Source of the DNA: Paenibacillus lautus NBRC 15380
GTDB taxonomy: Bacteria > Bacillota > Bacilli > Paenibacillales > Paenibacillaceae
Assembly: GCF_004000945.1 (NCBI RefSeq)
Contig: NZ_BIMF01000026.1
Span: forward strand, 1-64,000
DNA: 64,000 bases
Direction: 5' to 3'
The notes under the pieces are model-generated. The model saw only the letters and a list, made by a program, of their open reading frames with translations. It was not told where the DNA came from and did no database searches. This document shows positions 55,280-63,689 of this stretch, piece after piece (the first letter of the stretch is position 1; every line of letters starts with the position of its first letter). The translations under genes were made by a program, and so were the position numbers.

Positions 55280-56577
55280 TGTTTAAGACCCTGAAAAATA
55301 TATGGCGTGTGGATGACCTTCGCAAGCGTATTTTGTTCACCTTATTCGTTCTGATCATCTTCCGTCTTGGATCATTTGTTCCGGTTCCCGGTGTTAACAA
55401 AGATGTTTTTACCCAGACGAATCAGGCAGGCAATGAGTTGTTCGGTCTTCTTAACACGTTCTCGGGGGGCGCACTATCGCAGTTTTCGATCTTCGCCCTT
55501 TCGATATTTCCATATATTACTTCGTCCATTATCGTGCAGTTGCTGTCGATGGACGTCATTCCAAAGTTTGCGGAATGGAACAAACAAGGGGAACACGGGA
55601 AGAAGCAGTTGGCTCAAATTACACGTTATGGTACGGTAATATTGGGTTTGATTCAGGCGTTCGGTATGTCCGTCGGGTTTAACCGCCTGTATGGTGCCGA
55701 AATGGTTCCTGGAGCAACCTTTATCGACTTTGTTGTTATCGCGATCGTGCTTACTGCAGGTACATCATTCTTGATGTGGCTCGGTGAACAGATTACGGAA
55801 CGCGGAATCGGTAACGGTATTTCGATCATTATCTTTGCTGGTATCGCTGCTGGTATTCCGATGCACATTCGGACAACGATCGAATCGAACTTCATTCAGG
55901 ATGGTCAGGTGTTTATGAACATTCTGAAGGGTGTCATCATCCTTCTGATTTTGATTTTGATCATTACCGGTGTTGTATTCATTCAGCAAGGTATCCGTAA
56001 GATTCCGGTTCAATACGCGAAGCGTGTTGTAGGAAACAAAATGTACGGCGGACAGAACACACACATTCCACTCAAGATTAACGGAGCAGGCGTTATTCCG
56101 GTAATCTTTGCGATGTCATTGCTGCAATTCCCAGTTATCCTGGCCAGCTTCTGGGCACACATGAATTGGGCAAAGTGGATTACGGCGAACCTGGCTTATG
56201 ACAGCCCGCTTGGAATGGTACTGTACGTACTCATGATCATTGGTTTCACGTTCTTCTACACCTTCGTGCAGATGAACCCGAACCAAATGGCTGATAATAT
56301 GAAGAAGAACGGCGGCTATGTACCGGGCATTCGTCCTGGTAAAGCTACCGAGAAGTATCTGACTCGGGTTATGACTCGTTTGACCATGACAGGAGCATTG
56401 TTCCTGGCCGTGATCTCCGTACTTCCGGTGTTCTTTGGATCACTTGCAGGTCTTCCTCGTACAGTTCAGATTGGTGGTACGTCCCTCTTGATCGTGGTCG
56501 GTGTTGCACTGGATACGATGAAGCAGATCGAAAGCCAACTGATCAAACGTCACTACAAAGGTTTTATCAATAAATAG
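55279..56577 (+). CDS. secY: Protein translocase subunit SecY
   Basis: A 432-aa channel protein with ten predicted membrane helices. The plug and first helix lie near 20-70 (FRLGSFVPVPGV); YKLHYKGF-like KRHYKGFINK ends it. Cytoplasmic loops with RRIPVQYAKR-type IRKIPVQYAKR near 237 bind SecA and ribosome. It starts in the TAATG junction with rplO, giving coupled translation. Confidence 0.96.
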   Translation: MFKTLKNIWRVDDLRKRILFTLFVLIIFRLGSFVPVPGVNKDVFTQTNQAGNELFGLLNTFSGGALSQFSIFALSIFPYITSSIIVQLLSMDVIPKFAEWNKQGEHGKKQLAQITRYGTVILGLIQAFGMSVGFNRLYGAEMVPGATFIDFVVIAIVLTAGTSFLMWLGEQITERGIGNGISIIIFAGIAAGIPMHIRTTIESNFIQDGQVFMNILKGVIILLILILIITGVVFIQQGIRKIPVQYAKRVVGNKMYGGQNTHIPLKINGAGVIPVIFAMSLLQFPVILASFWAHMNWAKWITANLAYDSPLGMVLYVLMIIGFTFFYTFVQMNPNQMADNMKKNGGYVPGIRPGKATEKYLTRVMTRLTMTGALFLAVISVLPVFFGSLAGLPRTVQIGGTSLLIVVGVALDTMKQIESQLIKRHYKGFINK

Positions 56578-56666
56578 GCGATAGGTTCCGGCGAGTGGTC
56601 TGTATCGCTTCCCGGCGCCTATTGTGTTGTTCTTGCTAGTCAATCAAGGGGAGGGAGTGACGTAAG

Positions 56667-57311
56667 GTGAACATCTTATTCATGGGTCCTCCTGGGGCAG
56701 GAAAAGGGACGCAAGCAGAAAACATCGTGAATGAATTCGGTATTCCTCATATTTCAACGGGCGATGCATTTCGTCTGGCGATCAAACAAGGAACTCCCAT
56801 CGGGATTAAAGCGAAGGAATTCATGGATCAGGGTCTGCTGGTACCGGATGACGTAACGATTGGTATTGTGGAGGAGCGTTTGCAGCAGTCCGATTGCGAA
56901 AAAGGTTTTTTATTGGACGGTTTTCCAAGAACCCTTTCGCAAGCGGAAGCGCTGGATGAGATTCTCGCCCGCTTGAATACTGGTCTCGATCACGTCATCA
57001 ACCTGAAAGTTGATCGGGAAAAGCTTCTGGCTCGCCTTACCGGCCGCCGGATTTGCAAAAACTGTGGTTCGACTTATCATGTGATCTTTAATCCTCCTAA
57101 ACAGGAAGGCATTTGTGATAAATGCGGCGGCGAATTGTACCAGCGCTCCGATGATAACGAAGAGAGCGTTGGCATTCGTTTAGACGAATATATCAACAAA
57201 ACAGCACCACTCCTCACGTTTTATGAGAACAAAGGTCTTTTGCGTCAAATCGATGGTGATCAGGAAATCGACGCGGTTTCATCACAAATTGCGTCTATAC
57301 TGAGAGGTTAA
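56667..57311 (+). CDS. adk: Adenylate kinase
   Basis: A 214-aa nucleoside monophosphate kinase (AMP + ATP to 2 ADP). P-loop GPPGAGKGTQ (7-16), LLDGFPRT near 81 and a zinc-type LID with CKNC and CDKC (about 130-153). It starts at GTG 56667 (MNILFMGPPG) after GGGGAGGGAG. Followed by map, six bases on. Confidence 0.96.
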   Translation: MNILFMGPPGAGKGTQAENIVNEFGIPHISTGDAFRLAIKQGTPIGIKAKEFMDQGLLVPDDVTIGIVEERLQQSDCEKGFLLDGFPRTLSQAEALDEILARLNTGLDHVINLKVDREKLLARLTGRRICKNCGSTYHVIFNPPKQEGICDKCGGELYQRSDDNEESVGIRLDEYINKTAPLLTFYENKGLLRQIDGDQEIDAVSSQIASILRG

Positions 57312-57316
57312 GTATA

Positions 57317-58069
57317 ATGATCATTTGTAAATCCGAAACGGAACTGAGCTTGATGAGAGAAGCAGGAAGGATCGTGGCGGAATGTCACAAACTCCTTGCC
57401 GCTCATGTAGAACCGGGCATTACGACCGGGGAGCTTGACCTTATGGCCGACAAGTTCATTCGAAGCCAAGGCGCTGTGCCATCTTTTAAAGGCTACAACG
57501 GATTTCCTTCCAGCATTTGCGCATCAGTCAACGAAGAATTGGTGCATGGATTTCCAGGCAAACGCAAATTAATCGAGGGCGATATCGTTACGTTTGATAT
57601 CGGTGCACAGTACCAGGGTTACCATGGTGACTCGGCATGGACCTACGCTGTAGGAGAGATTTCCGAAGAAGCCCAGCGTCTGCTGGACGTAACGGAAGGA
57701 TCGCTCTATGCTGGACTTGCGCTAATCAAACCCGATGTCCGCTTGTTTACCATCTCTCATGCCATACAGCGTCACATCGAGGATGCAGGGTTCTCTGTCG
57801 TCCGGGAATACGTTGGTCATGGTGTGGGTACCGATCTGCATGAGGATCCGCAAATTCCGAACTATGGCATCCCAGACCGCGGACCAAGACTCAAACCGGG
57901 CATGGTGCTCGCGATCGAGCCGATGGTCAATGCGGGTAAACGGAATGTCAAGACGCTGGAAGACAACTGGACGGTTGTAACGGTAGACGGCTCACTATGT
58001 GCTCACTTCGAGCATACGGTAGCAGTCACGCCGGATGGCATGGAAATTTTGACGAAGCTGCCGGAATAG
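57317..58069 (+). CDS. map: Methionine aminopeptidase, type I
   Basis: A 250-aa metalloprotease removing N-terminal methionine. Metal ligands: two Asp in FDIGAQYQGYHGDSAWTY near 95-112, His in GHGVGTDLHE near 171, Glu in AIEPMVNAG near 203, and Glu in FEHTVAV near 235. No N-terminal extension. Weak Shine-Dalgarno, so probably coupled to adk. Confidence 0.95.
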   Translation: MIICKSETELSLMREAGRIVAECHKLLAAHVEPGITTGELDLMADKFIRSQGAVPSFKGYNGFPSSICASVNEELVHGFPGKRKLIEGDIVTFDIGAQYQGYHGDSAWTYAVGEISEEAQRLLDVTEGSLYAGLALIKPDVRLFTISHAIQRHIEDAGFSVVREYVGHGVGTDLHEDPQIPNYGIPDRGPRLKPGMVLAIEPMVNAGKRNVKTLEDNWTVVTVDGSLCAHFEHTVAVTPDGMEILTKLPE

Positions 58070-58078
58070 GGTGATAAC

Positions 58079-58384
58079 ATGAATAATGAAGTCATGCTTC
58101 AACCCGGTCAGATTGTTAAGATACTGAAAGGCAGAGATGCCGGACAGTATGCCGTTATCGTTTCGATTGAGGACAGCAGGTTCGTGTTGATTGCGGATGG
58201 GGACAAACGCAAGTTTGACGGGGCCAAGAAGAAGAATGTTCTTCATCTTGAACCTCAATCCTACATTAGCAGTGAAGTGGTAAACAGTTTGCAAGAAAGC
58301 GGTCGGGTTACAAACGGTAAACTGCGTTTCGCACTGGACCGGTTTGTATCCGATAAATCCAAGGCAGATCAGAAAGGAGACTAA
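58079..58384 (+). CDS. KOW-domain RNA-binding protein (L14e/L6e-like)
   Basis: A 101-aa protein with a KOW motif at its start (QPGQIVKILKGRDAGQYAVIV, residues 8-28), like eukaryotic L14e. Genes of this type stand between map and infA in Bacillus and relatives, but their function is not known. The C-terminal part is lysine/aspartate-rich. ATG 58079, infA two bases after its stop. Confidence 0.85.
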   Translation: MNNEVMLQPGQIVKILKGRDAGQYAVIVSIEDSRFVLIADGDKRKFDGAKKKNVLHLEPQSYISSEVVNSLQESGRVTNGKLRFALDRFVSDKSKADQKGD

Positions 58385-58386
58385 CT

Positions 58387-58602
58387 GTGGCTAAAGAAGA
58401 TGTCATTGAAGTCGAAGGAACGGTCATTGAGCCGTTGCCGAATGCTACCTTTAAAGTCGAGCTGGAGAATGGTCATCAGATTCTCGCTCATGTTTCCGGA
58501 AAGCTGCGGATGCACTTTATCCGTATCCTTACAGGAGACAAAGTGGTTGTTCAACTCTCGCCGTATGATTTAACCAAAGGTCGTATCACGTACCGTAAAT
58601 AG
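58387..58602 (+). CDS. infA: Translation initiation factor IF-1
   Basis: A 71-aa OB-fold protein that blocks the A site during initiation. MAKEDVIEVEGTVIEPLPNA start and GDKVVVQLSPYDLTKGRI near 49-66. It starts at GTG 58387 after AAAGGAGA. The 131-nt gap to rpmJ holds repeated hairpins. Confidence 0.96.
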   Translation: MAKEDVIEVEGTVIEPLPNATFKVELENGHQILAHVSGKLRMHFIRILTGDKVVVQLSPYDLTKGRITYRK

Positions 58603-58643
58603 ATTCAAGGTTCCCCTGGGGAATCAAGGAAAGCTGCGAAGCG

Positions 58644-58715
58644 GTTTTACTGACGTAAAACTCAGCAGCGGTAACAAACTACTTTAGTTTCGAAGCTGGT
58701 TTTACAATGTAAAAC
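58644..58715 (+). repeat. Two GTTTTAC/GTAAAAC hairpins before rpmJ
   Basis: GTTTTAC (58644-58650) pairs with GTAAAAC (58655-58661), and the same stem recurs at 58699-58705 with 58709-58715, each preceded by GAAGC. The second ends four bases before the rpmJ Shine-Dalgarno. A smaller TTCCCC/GGGGAA hairpin lies at 58611-58623. The duplication suggests an RNA control element or binding site. Confidence 0.6.
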
Positions 58716-58733
58716 TTGGAGGAGGTAATTAGC

Positions 58734-58847
58734 ATGAAGGTAAGACCTTCTGTAAAGCCTATTTGCGAAAAATGCAAAGTCATTCGCCGCAAAGGGAACG
58801 TAATGGTTATCTGTGAAAATCCGAAACACAAACAAAAACAAGGTTAA
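58734..58847 (+). CDS. rpmJ: 50S ribosomal protein L36
   Basis: A 37-aa zinc ribbon protein: MKVRPSVKPICEKCKVIRR start; Cys 11, Cys 14, Cys 27 and His 32 are the zinc ligands, so it is the zinc form. ATG 58734 follows GGAGGAGG. Short but unmistakable. Confidence 0.95.
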   Translation: MKVRPSVKPICEKCKVIRRKGNVMVICENPKHKQKQG

Positions 58848-58867
58848 AGAAGGGGGTGTAGCGTAAA

Positions 58868-59236
58868 ATGGCTCGTATAGCTGGTGTGGATTTGCCACGT
58901 GACAAACGCGTTGAGATCGCCTTGACTTACATTTTCGGAATCGGTAAAACGACTTCCCAGAAAGTACTGAAAGAAACTGGAATCAATGCAGACACTCGTG
59001 TCCGTGATTTGACAGAAGATGAAGTCAGCAAATTGCGCGAAACGATCGATGGTATGGTTAAGGTAGAAGGTGACCTGCGTCGTGAAATTTCCTTAAATAT
59101 TAAACGTCTCACGGAGATCGGTTGCTACCGCGGTATTCGTCACCGTCGTGGATTGCCTGTTCGTGGTCAACGTACTAAAACGAATGCTCGTACACGTAAA
59201 GGTCCTCGTCGTACCGTAGCGAACAAGAAGAAATAA
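58868..59236 (+). CDS. rpsM: 30S ribosomal protein S13
   Basis: A 122-aa head protein contacting the P-site tRNA and L5. MARIAGVDLPRDKRVEIAL start and RGLPVRGQRTKTNARTRKG near 94-112. GAAGGGGGTG precedes ATG 58868. Confidence 0.97.
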   Translation: MARIAGVDLPRDKRVEIALTYIFGIGKTTSQKVLKETGINADTRVRDLTEDEVSKLRETIDGMVKVEGDLRREISLNIKRLTEIGCYRGIRHRRGLPVRGQRTKTNARTRKGPRRTVANKKK

Positions 59237-59255
59237 GAAAGGGGGATAATAGACA

Positions 59256-59651
59256 ATGGCTAAACCAAAAAAAGTCGTACGTACTAAACGTCGTGACCGC
59301 AAAAATATTGAAAGTGGCGTGGCTCATATCCGCTCCACATTCAACAATACAATCGTAACGATTACGGATCCTCACGGAAACGCGATTTCTTGGGCAAGCT
59401 CCGGCGGCCTTGGATTTAAAGGTTCCCGTAAGTCGACCCCGTTCGCTGCGCAAATGGCTGCTGAAACAGCTGCCAAAGCGGCTATGGAACACGGTATGAA
59501 AGCGGTGGAAGTAATGGTTAAAGGTCCTGGTGCTGGTCGTGAAGCAGCAATTCGTTCTCTGCAAGCAGCAGGTCTCGAAGTAAACCTGATCAAAGACGTT
59601 ACACCAATTCCACATAACGGATGCCGCCCACCAAAACGTCGTCGCGTATAA
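59256..59651 (+). CDS. rpsK: 30S ribosomal protein S11
   Basis: A 131-aa platform protein. IRSTFNNTIVTITDPHGN near 27-44 and HNGCRPPKRRRV at the end are typical. AAAGGGGG precedes it. The 134-nt gap to rpoA shows no promoter or terminator. Confidence 0.97.
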   Translation: MAKPKKVVRTKRRDRKNIESGVAHIRSTFNNTIVTITDPHGNAISWASSGGLGFKGSRKSTPFAAQMAAETAAKAAMEHGMKAVEVMVKGPGAGREAAIRSLQAAGLEVNLIKDVTPIPHNGCRPPKRRRV

Positions 59652-59785
59652 TGAAGTCATCCTGTTAATGTGGTATAAATCCGTTGCAATCTGCTAATAA
59701 TGGTTGTTTAGGCATACTACTACATGGATTACTGGATAAGATGACAGTTTCATATAGGAGCGACGTTTGAAGGAGGGGTACTTGC

Positions 59786-60730
59786 GTGATTGAAATCGAA
59801 AAGCCGAAAATTGAGACCGTTGATGTCAATGAAGATGGAACCTATGGGAAATTCGTAGTTGAGCCTCTGGAGAGAGGGTATGGCACGACGCTGGGGAACT
59901 CGCTTCGCCGCATCTTGTTATCCTCACTACCGGGAGCTGCAGTCACATCGATTCAAATCGATGGCGTACTGCATGAATTTTCCACGATTCCGGGTGTCAT
60001 GGAAGACGTGACCGAGGTCATCCTGAACCTGAAAGCTTTGTCTCTGAAAATTCATTCCGATGAAGAGAAAGTGTTCGAGATTGATGCGGAGGGTGAAGGG
60101 GTTGTTACTGCTGGTGACATCCGTGCGGATAGTGATGTGGAGATTCTGAATCCAGATCTTCATATTGCAACGCTCGGCCCTGGTGCAAGACTTCATATGC
60201 GTATTTTTGCCAGTCGCGGTCGTGGCTATGTCCAGGCGGATCGGAACAAACGCGATGACCAGCCTATCGGCGTCATTCCCGTCGATTCGATCTATACTCC
60301 GATTAGCCGTGTTAACTACGGTGTGGAAAATACGCGTGTTGGTCAAGTAACCAACTACGATAAACTGACGCTTGAAATTTGGACGGATGGCAGCATCCGC
60401 CCGGAAGAAGCTGTTAGTCTCGGCGCGAAAATCTTGACTGAGCATCTGTTCCTCTTCGTAGGTCTGACCGACGAAGCGAAGGATGCGGAGATCATGGTTG
60501 AGAAAGAAGAAGACAAGAAAGAAAAAGTGCTTGAAATGACGATCGAAGAGCTGGATCTTTCCGTTCGTTCCTACAACTGCTTGAAACGTGCCGGCATTAA
60601 TACGGTACAAGAGCTGACCACGAAAACCGAAGAGGATATGATGAAAGTCCGGAACCTCGGACGCAAATCCTTGGAGGAAGTTCAAGAGAAGCTTGAAGAG
60701 TTGGGCCTGGGACTTCGTACGGAAGAATAG
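59786..60730 (+). CDS. rpoA: DNA-directed RNA polymerase subunit alpha
   Basis: A 314-aa subunit. The N-terminal dimerisation domain (LERGYGTTLGNSLRRILLSS near 34-53) seeds the enzyme; the C-terminal domain (LDLSVRSYNCLKRAGI near 249-264) binds UP elements and activators. It starts at GTG 59786 after GAAGGAGGGG. Confidence 0.97.
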   Translation: MIEIEKPKIETVDVNEDGTYGKFVVEPLERGYGTTLGNSLRRILLSSLPGAAVTSIQIDGVLHEFSTIPGVMEDVTEVILNLKALSLKIHSDEEKVFEIDAEGEGVVTAGDIRADSDVEILNPDLHIATLGPGARLHMRIFASRGRGYVQADRNKRDDQPIGVIPVDSIYTPISRVNYGVENTRVGQVTNYDKLTLEIWTDGSIRPEEAVSLGAKILTEHLFLFVGLTDEAKDAEIMVEKEEDKKEKVLEMTIEELDLSVRSYNCLKRAGINTVQELTTKTEEDMMKVRNLGRKSLEEVQEKLEELGLGLRTEE

Positions 60731-60769
60731 CATAGATTCGGCTTAGCTTAGCAAAGGAGGGAAAAACAC

Positions 60770-61135
60770 ATGGCATACCAAAAGTTGGGCCGCGATTCCA
60801 GTGCGCGTAAAGCGTTGTTCCGTGACCTGGTAACCGACCTTTTCTTATATGAGCGCATTCAAACGACTGAAGCCAAAGCGAAAGAAGTTCGTTCGATCGC
60901 TGAGAAGTTGATCACAAAAGCAAAAAAAGGTGATCTTCACGCTCGTCGTCAAGTAGCTGCATTCGTGCGTCGTGAAACAGTAGACGGTGAACAAGATGCA
61001 ATCCAAAAATTGTTCTCCGAAATCGCTCCTCGTTACTCCGAGCGTCCAGGCGGATACACTCGTATCCTGAAACTGGGTCCTCGTCGTGGTGACGCAGCTC
61101 CAATGGTTTACTTGGAACTGGTAGATCGCGCGTAA
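60770..61135 (+). CDS. rplQ: 50S ribosomal protein L17
   Basis: A 121-aa protein near the exit tunnel, MAYQKLGRDSSARKALFRDL start. AAAGGAGGG precedes ATG 60770. It is the last gene of the alpha operon; in Bacillus the ecfA genes would follow, but here a structured gap and terminator do. Confidence 0.96.
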   Translation: MAYQKLGRDSSARKALFRDLVTDLFLYERIQTTEAKAKEVRSIAEKLITKAKKGDLHARRQVAAFVRRETVDGEQDAIQKLFSEIAPRYSERPGGYTRILKLGPRRGDAAPMVYLELVDRA

Positions 61136-61332
61136 ATTAGCTTTGTTCCATTGAAGTGACTGTAGTTATGTATGCCCGGCTCTGTAGATGTTTATTCTTG
61201 GAGCCATGAACGGGAAGTGGTGCGAGATATAGTCGATCATTTGGTTCGACTCGTCTCGACTACTCCATGGGCAACAATAACGGGGACCTTCTAGTCATGT
61301 GGCTGACTCGAAGGGTTCGGCTTAACATGATG
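61136..61332 (+). other. Structured gap between rplQ and truA
   Basis: Contains nested pairing: CGAGA and AGTCGA (from 61223) with TCGACT and TCTCG (to 61257), possibly closed by CCATG/CATGG around them. No gene is credible. It ends in the terminator at 61333, so it is either the 3' end of the alpha operon message or a leader of truA. Confidence 0.4.
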
Positions 61333-61361
61333 AAAAGGAGCTCCTATGGGGCTCTTTTTTT
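61333..61361 (+). terminator. Terminator before truA
   Basis: GAGCTCC (61338-61344) pairs with GGGGCTC (61348-61354), one T-G, flanked by AAAAG and seven T. It closes the alpha operon or attenuates truA. Confidence 0.8.
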
Positions 61362-61425
61362 GATAAATGTGTGCAGCCTTTCGTTGTCGCGGCGTATTTC
61401 GATGAAAGCACTCAGGAGGTCAGAA

Positions 61426-62208
61426 ATGCGTAATCTTCTGATGAAGGTCAGTTACGACGGTACCGATTATAACGGCTTTCAGACCCAGCCCGGTGGTCAC
61501 ACGATTCAGGATTATTTGGAGGAAGCGATCCGCCGTTTGTCTGGTGAACAGCTTAAGATTACGGCTTCTGGCCGGACAGATGCTGGGGTGCATGCTCGTG
61601 CCCAGGTATTCAATTTCTACACAGCTTCTCCAATTCCCGTAGAGCGTTGGTGTATGGCATTAAACACTTGGCTGCCGGAAGATATCGTGGTTTCGGATGC
61701 GATGGAGGTACCGATGGAATTCCATTCCCGCCACGCAGCGAAACGCAAAACCTATCGTTTTACCATCAATGCAAACCAATATCCGGATCTATTTAACCGG
61801 CGGTACCAGATCCACCATCATGGGAAACTGGATATCGCAGCGATGGAGCAGGGACTTTCTCATCTGATCGGAACGCATGACTATACAACGTTTGCGTCAC
61901 GGAAGTCGACGAAGCCGTCCCATGTTCGTACTATTTTTGATGCTTGGATCGAGAAGGATACGTCCATGTGCCGTCCGGGCACAAAAGATCAAGGAGTCAT
62001 TCATACGTACGTATCCGGGAATGGGTTTCTGCAGCATATGGTTCGGATTATTATGGGGACGTTGATTGAGGTAGGGGAAGGTAAGCGACATCCGGATGAC
62101 ATGTTGGTCATACTGGAAGCCAAAAACCGGGCAGCAGCCGGTCCAACAGCTATGGGCAAGGGCCTGATGTTATGGGAAGTGGAGTATGATATCGCCGGAA
62201 AGGGTTAA
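61426..62208 (+). CDS. truA: tRNA pseudouridine(38-40) synthase TruA
   Basis: A 260-aa pseudouridine synthase acting on the tRNA anticodon arm. SGRTDAGVHARAQV near 47-60 has the catalytic aspartate, and KTYRF near 108 is the second motif. The frame is open for 53 codons more, across the terminator, but CAGGAGGTC at 61413-61421 fixes ATG 61426. Confidence 0.95.
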   Translation: MRNLLMKVSYDGTDYNGFQTQPGGHTIQDYLEEAIRRLSGEQLKITASGRTDAGVHARAQVFNFYTASPIPVERWCMALNTWLPEDIVVSDAMEVPMEFHSRHAAKRKTYRFTINANQYPDLFNRRYQIHHHGKLDIAAMEQGLSHLIGTHDYTTFASRKSTKPSHVRTIFDAWIEKDTSMCRPGTKDQGVIHTYVSGNGFLQHMVRIIMGTLIEVGEGKRHPDDMLVILEAKNRAAAGPTAMGKGLMLWEVEYDIAGKG

Positions 62209-62335
62209 CCTCAATGACCGTCGATATCAGACCACGGACCAGACGATCACAAAAAGAAGAAGAAATCGCTTCTGGACGTGATGGGTGACTTGTTTGAATA
62301 ACACGCATGGTGTAAGGTGGAAAACCAAAAAACAC

Positions 62336-62364
62336 TTGCGGAAGTGGGCGTAATCCTGTATTAT
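62336..62364 (+). promoter_or_regulatory. Promoter of rplM-rpsI
   Basis: TTGCGG (62336-62341) and TATTAT (62359-62364) are 17 bp apart. The 127 nt before it, after truA, show nothing else. Confidence 0.65.
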
Positions 62365-62370
62365 ATAAGT

Positions 62371-62517
62371 TGTGTTTTCTTAACGGCTCTCCCACAGCCC
62401 CGGTTAAGAAAATGCCGAATGCAAGACTGCAACACCATGACAATGCTTTAAACATGATCGAAGATAAATAATGAAAATTAATGATGATTTTCGGACGAAT
62501 ACAAGGAGGAACTATAC
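62371..62517 (+). promoter_or_regulatory. rplM leader, candidate L13 leader
   Basis: The first part folds into a 10-bp perfect stem, TTTTCTTAAC (62375-62384) with GTTAAGAAAA (62403-62412), around a GC-rich loop. A structured L13 leader is known before rplM in Firmicutes and is thought to mediate feedback; position fits. No terminator lies between it and rplM, so control would be at translation. Match to the family not verified. Confidence 0.5.
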
Positions 62518-62955
62518 ATGCGTACCACCTATATGGCGAAGCCAAATGAAGTTGAGCGCAAATGGTACATCGTTGATGCCGAAGGCAAGACGCTTGGCCG
62601 TTTGGCAAGTGAAGTTGCGGCTCTGATCCGCGGCAAACATAAGCCTCAATTCACTCCACATGTTGACACAGGGGATTTCGTGGTTGTTATCAACTCCGAG
62701 AAAATCCACCTCACTGGCAAAAAGATGGAGAACAAAAAATACTATCGTCACTCCCTGCATCCAGGTGGATTGAAAGTAACTGCAGCTCAAGACCTGATTG
62801 CTAAATACCCAGAGCGCGTGATCGAAAGCGCGGTTCACGGCATGCTTCCTAAAACTCGCATGGGCGAGAAAATGAAGCTGAGACTGAAAGCATATGCAGG
62901 CACAGCACATCCACATGAAGCACAAAAACCAGAAGTTTATGAACTTCGCGGTTAA
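62518..62955 (+). CDS. rplM: 50S ribosomal protein L13
   Basis: A 145-aa early-assembly protein. MRTTYMAKPNEVERKWYIVD start and HGMLPKTRMGEKMKLRLKAY near 109. ACAAGGAGGA precedes ATG 62518. Operon with rpsI. Confidence 0.97.
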   Translation: MRTTYMAKPNEVERKWYIVDAEGKTLGRLASEVAALIRGKHKPQFTPHVDTGDFVVVINSEKIHLTGKKMENKKYYRHSLHPGGLKVTAAQDLIAKYPERVIESAVHGMLPKTRMGEKMKLRLKAYAGTAHPHEAQKPEVYELRG

Positions 62956-62975
62956 TTAAAAAGGAGGACAGTTTC

Positions 62976-63368
62976 ATGGCACAAGTACAATACTATGGGA
63001 CAGGTCGTCGTAAACACTCGGTAGCACGTGTACGCCTCGTACCGGGTGAAGGACGCATTGTCATCAATAAACGTGATATTAATGAATATTTCGGTTTGGA
63101 AACACTCAAACTGATCGTTAAACAACCTTTGAATCTGACAGAAACACTGGGCAAATATGACGTGCTTGTCATCGCTCACGGTGGCGGCATCTCCGGTCAA
63201 GCTGGAGCAATTCGTCACGGTATCTCCCGTGCTCTTCTGAAAGCAGATCCAGAGTTCCGTCCTTCTCTGAAAAGAGCTGGATTCCTGACTCGCGACCCTC
63301 GTATGAAAGAACGTAAAAAATACGGTCTTAAAGCAGCTCGTCGCGCGCCTCAGTTCTCCAAACGTTAA
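62976..63368 (+). CDS. rpsI: 30S ribosomal protein S9
   Basis: A 130-aa protein whose basic C-terminal tail (RAPQFSKR) reaches the P-site tRNA. AQVQYYGTGRRKHSVARVRL start. AAAGGAGGA precedes ATG 62976. A strong terminator follows. Confidence 0.97.
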   Translation: MAQVQYYGTGRRKHSVARVRLVPGEGRIVINKRDINEYFGLETLKLIVKQPLNLTETLGKYDVLVIAHGGGISGQAGAIRHGISRALLKADPEFRPSLKRAGFLTRDPRMKERKKYGLKAARRAPQFSKR

Positions 63369-63383
63369 TATTACCGATTCACC

Positions 63384-63418
63384 AAGCCCTTGGCCATTAT
63401 TGGTCAAGGGCTTTTTTA
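63384..63418 (+). terminator. Terminator of rplM-rpsI
   Basis: AAGCCCTTGGCC (63384-63395) pairs with GGTCAAGGGCTT (63402-63413), one G-T, followed by a T run. Confidence 0.9.
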
Positions 63419-63570
63419 CGTTTCAGAAAGTAGTTTGTCCACAAAGATATGCACATGATTGACAATACATGTGGAACTTGTTCGCCAGACTTTGGGTTGC
63501 TTGTTCACATGATGTGCACAACCTGAGGATAGAAGGAATCACAACGTGATGTTCTGACATGGTTAACCAC

Positions 63571-63599
63571 TTGACTTCATATGTAAATAGAGATATATT
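63571..63599 (+). promoter_or_regulatory. Promoter of the marR-type gene
   Basis: TTGACT (63571-63576) and TATATT (63594-63599) are 17 bp apart, 91 nt before the start. The preceding 63419-63570 shows CACATG-rich words (CACATG at 63451 and 63502, ACATGTG near 63467) but no gene. Confidence 0.7.
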
Positions 63600-63660
63600 A
63601 TTAATTGCGAATTAATTAAGTACTTAAATAATTAATATTTAATCATTAATTAAATAAGTA
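63600..63660 (+). promoter_or_regulatory. AT-rich palindromic tract, candidate MarR operator
   Basis: About 60 nt almost without G or C, containing TTAATT-GCG-AATTAA (63601-63615), the perfect palindrome TTAAGTACTTAA (63616-63627) and further ATTAATT words. It starts right after the -10 box, where a MarR-family autorepressor would bind; such proteins favour AT-rich palindromes. Inference from position. Confidence 0.45.
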
Positions 63661-63689
63661 ATTTCCGGAGCATGGAAGGGGGGATAGGC

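Noticed and set aside
63600..63660. Replication origin-like AT-rich tract
   Set aside because: AT richness and palindromes alone; no DnaA boxes or replication genes nearby. Position behind a promoter fits an operator better.
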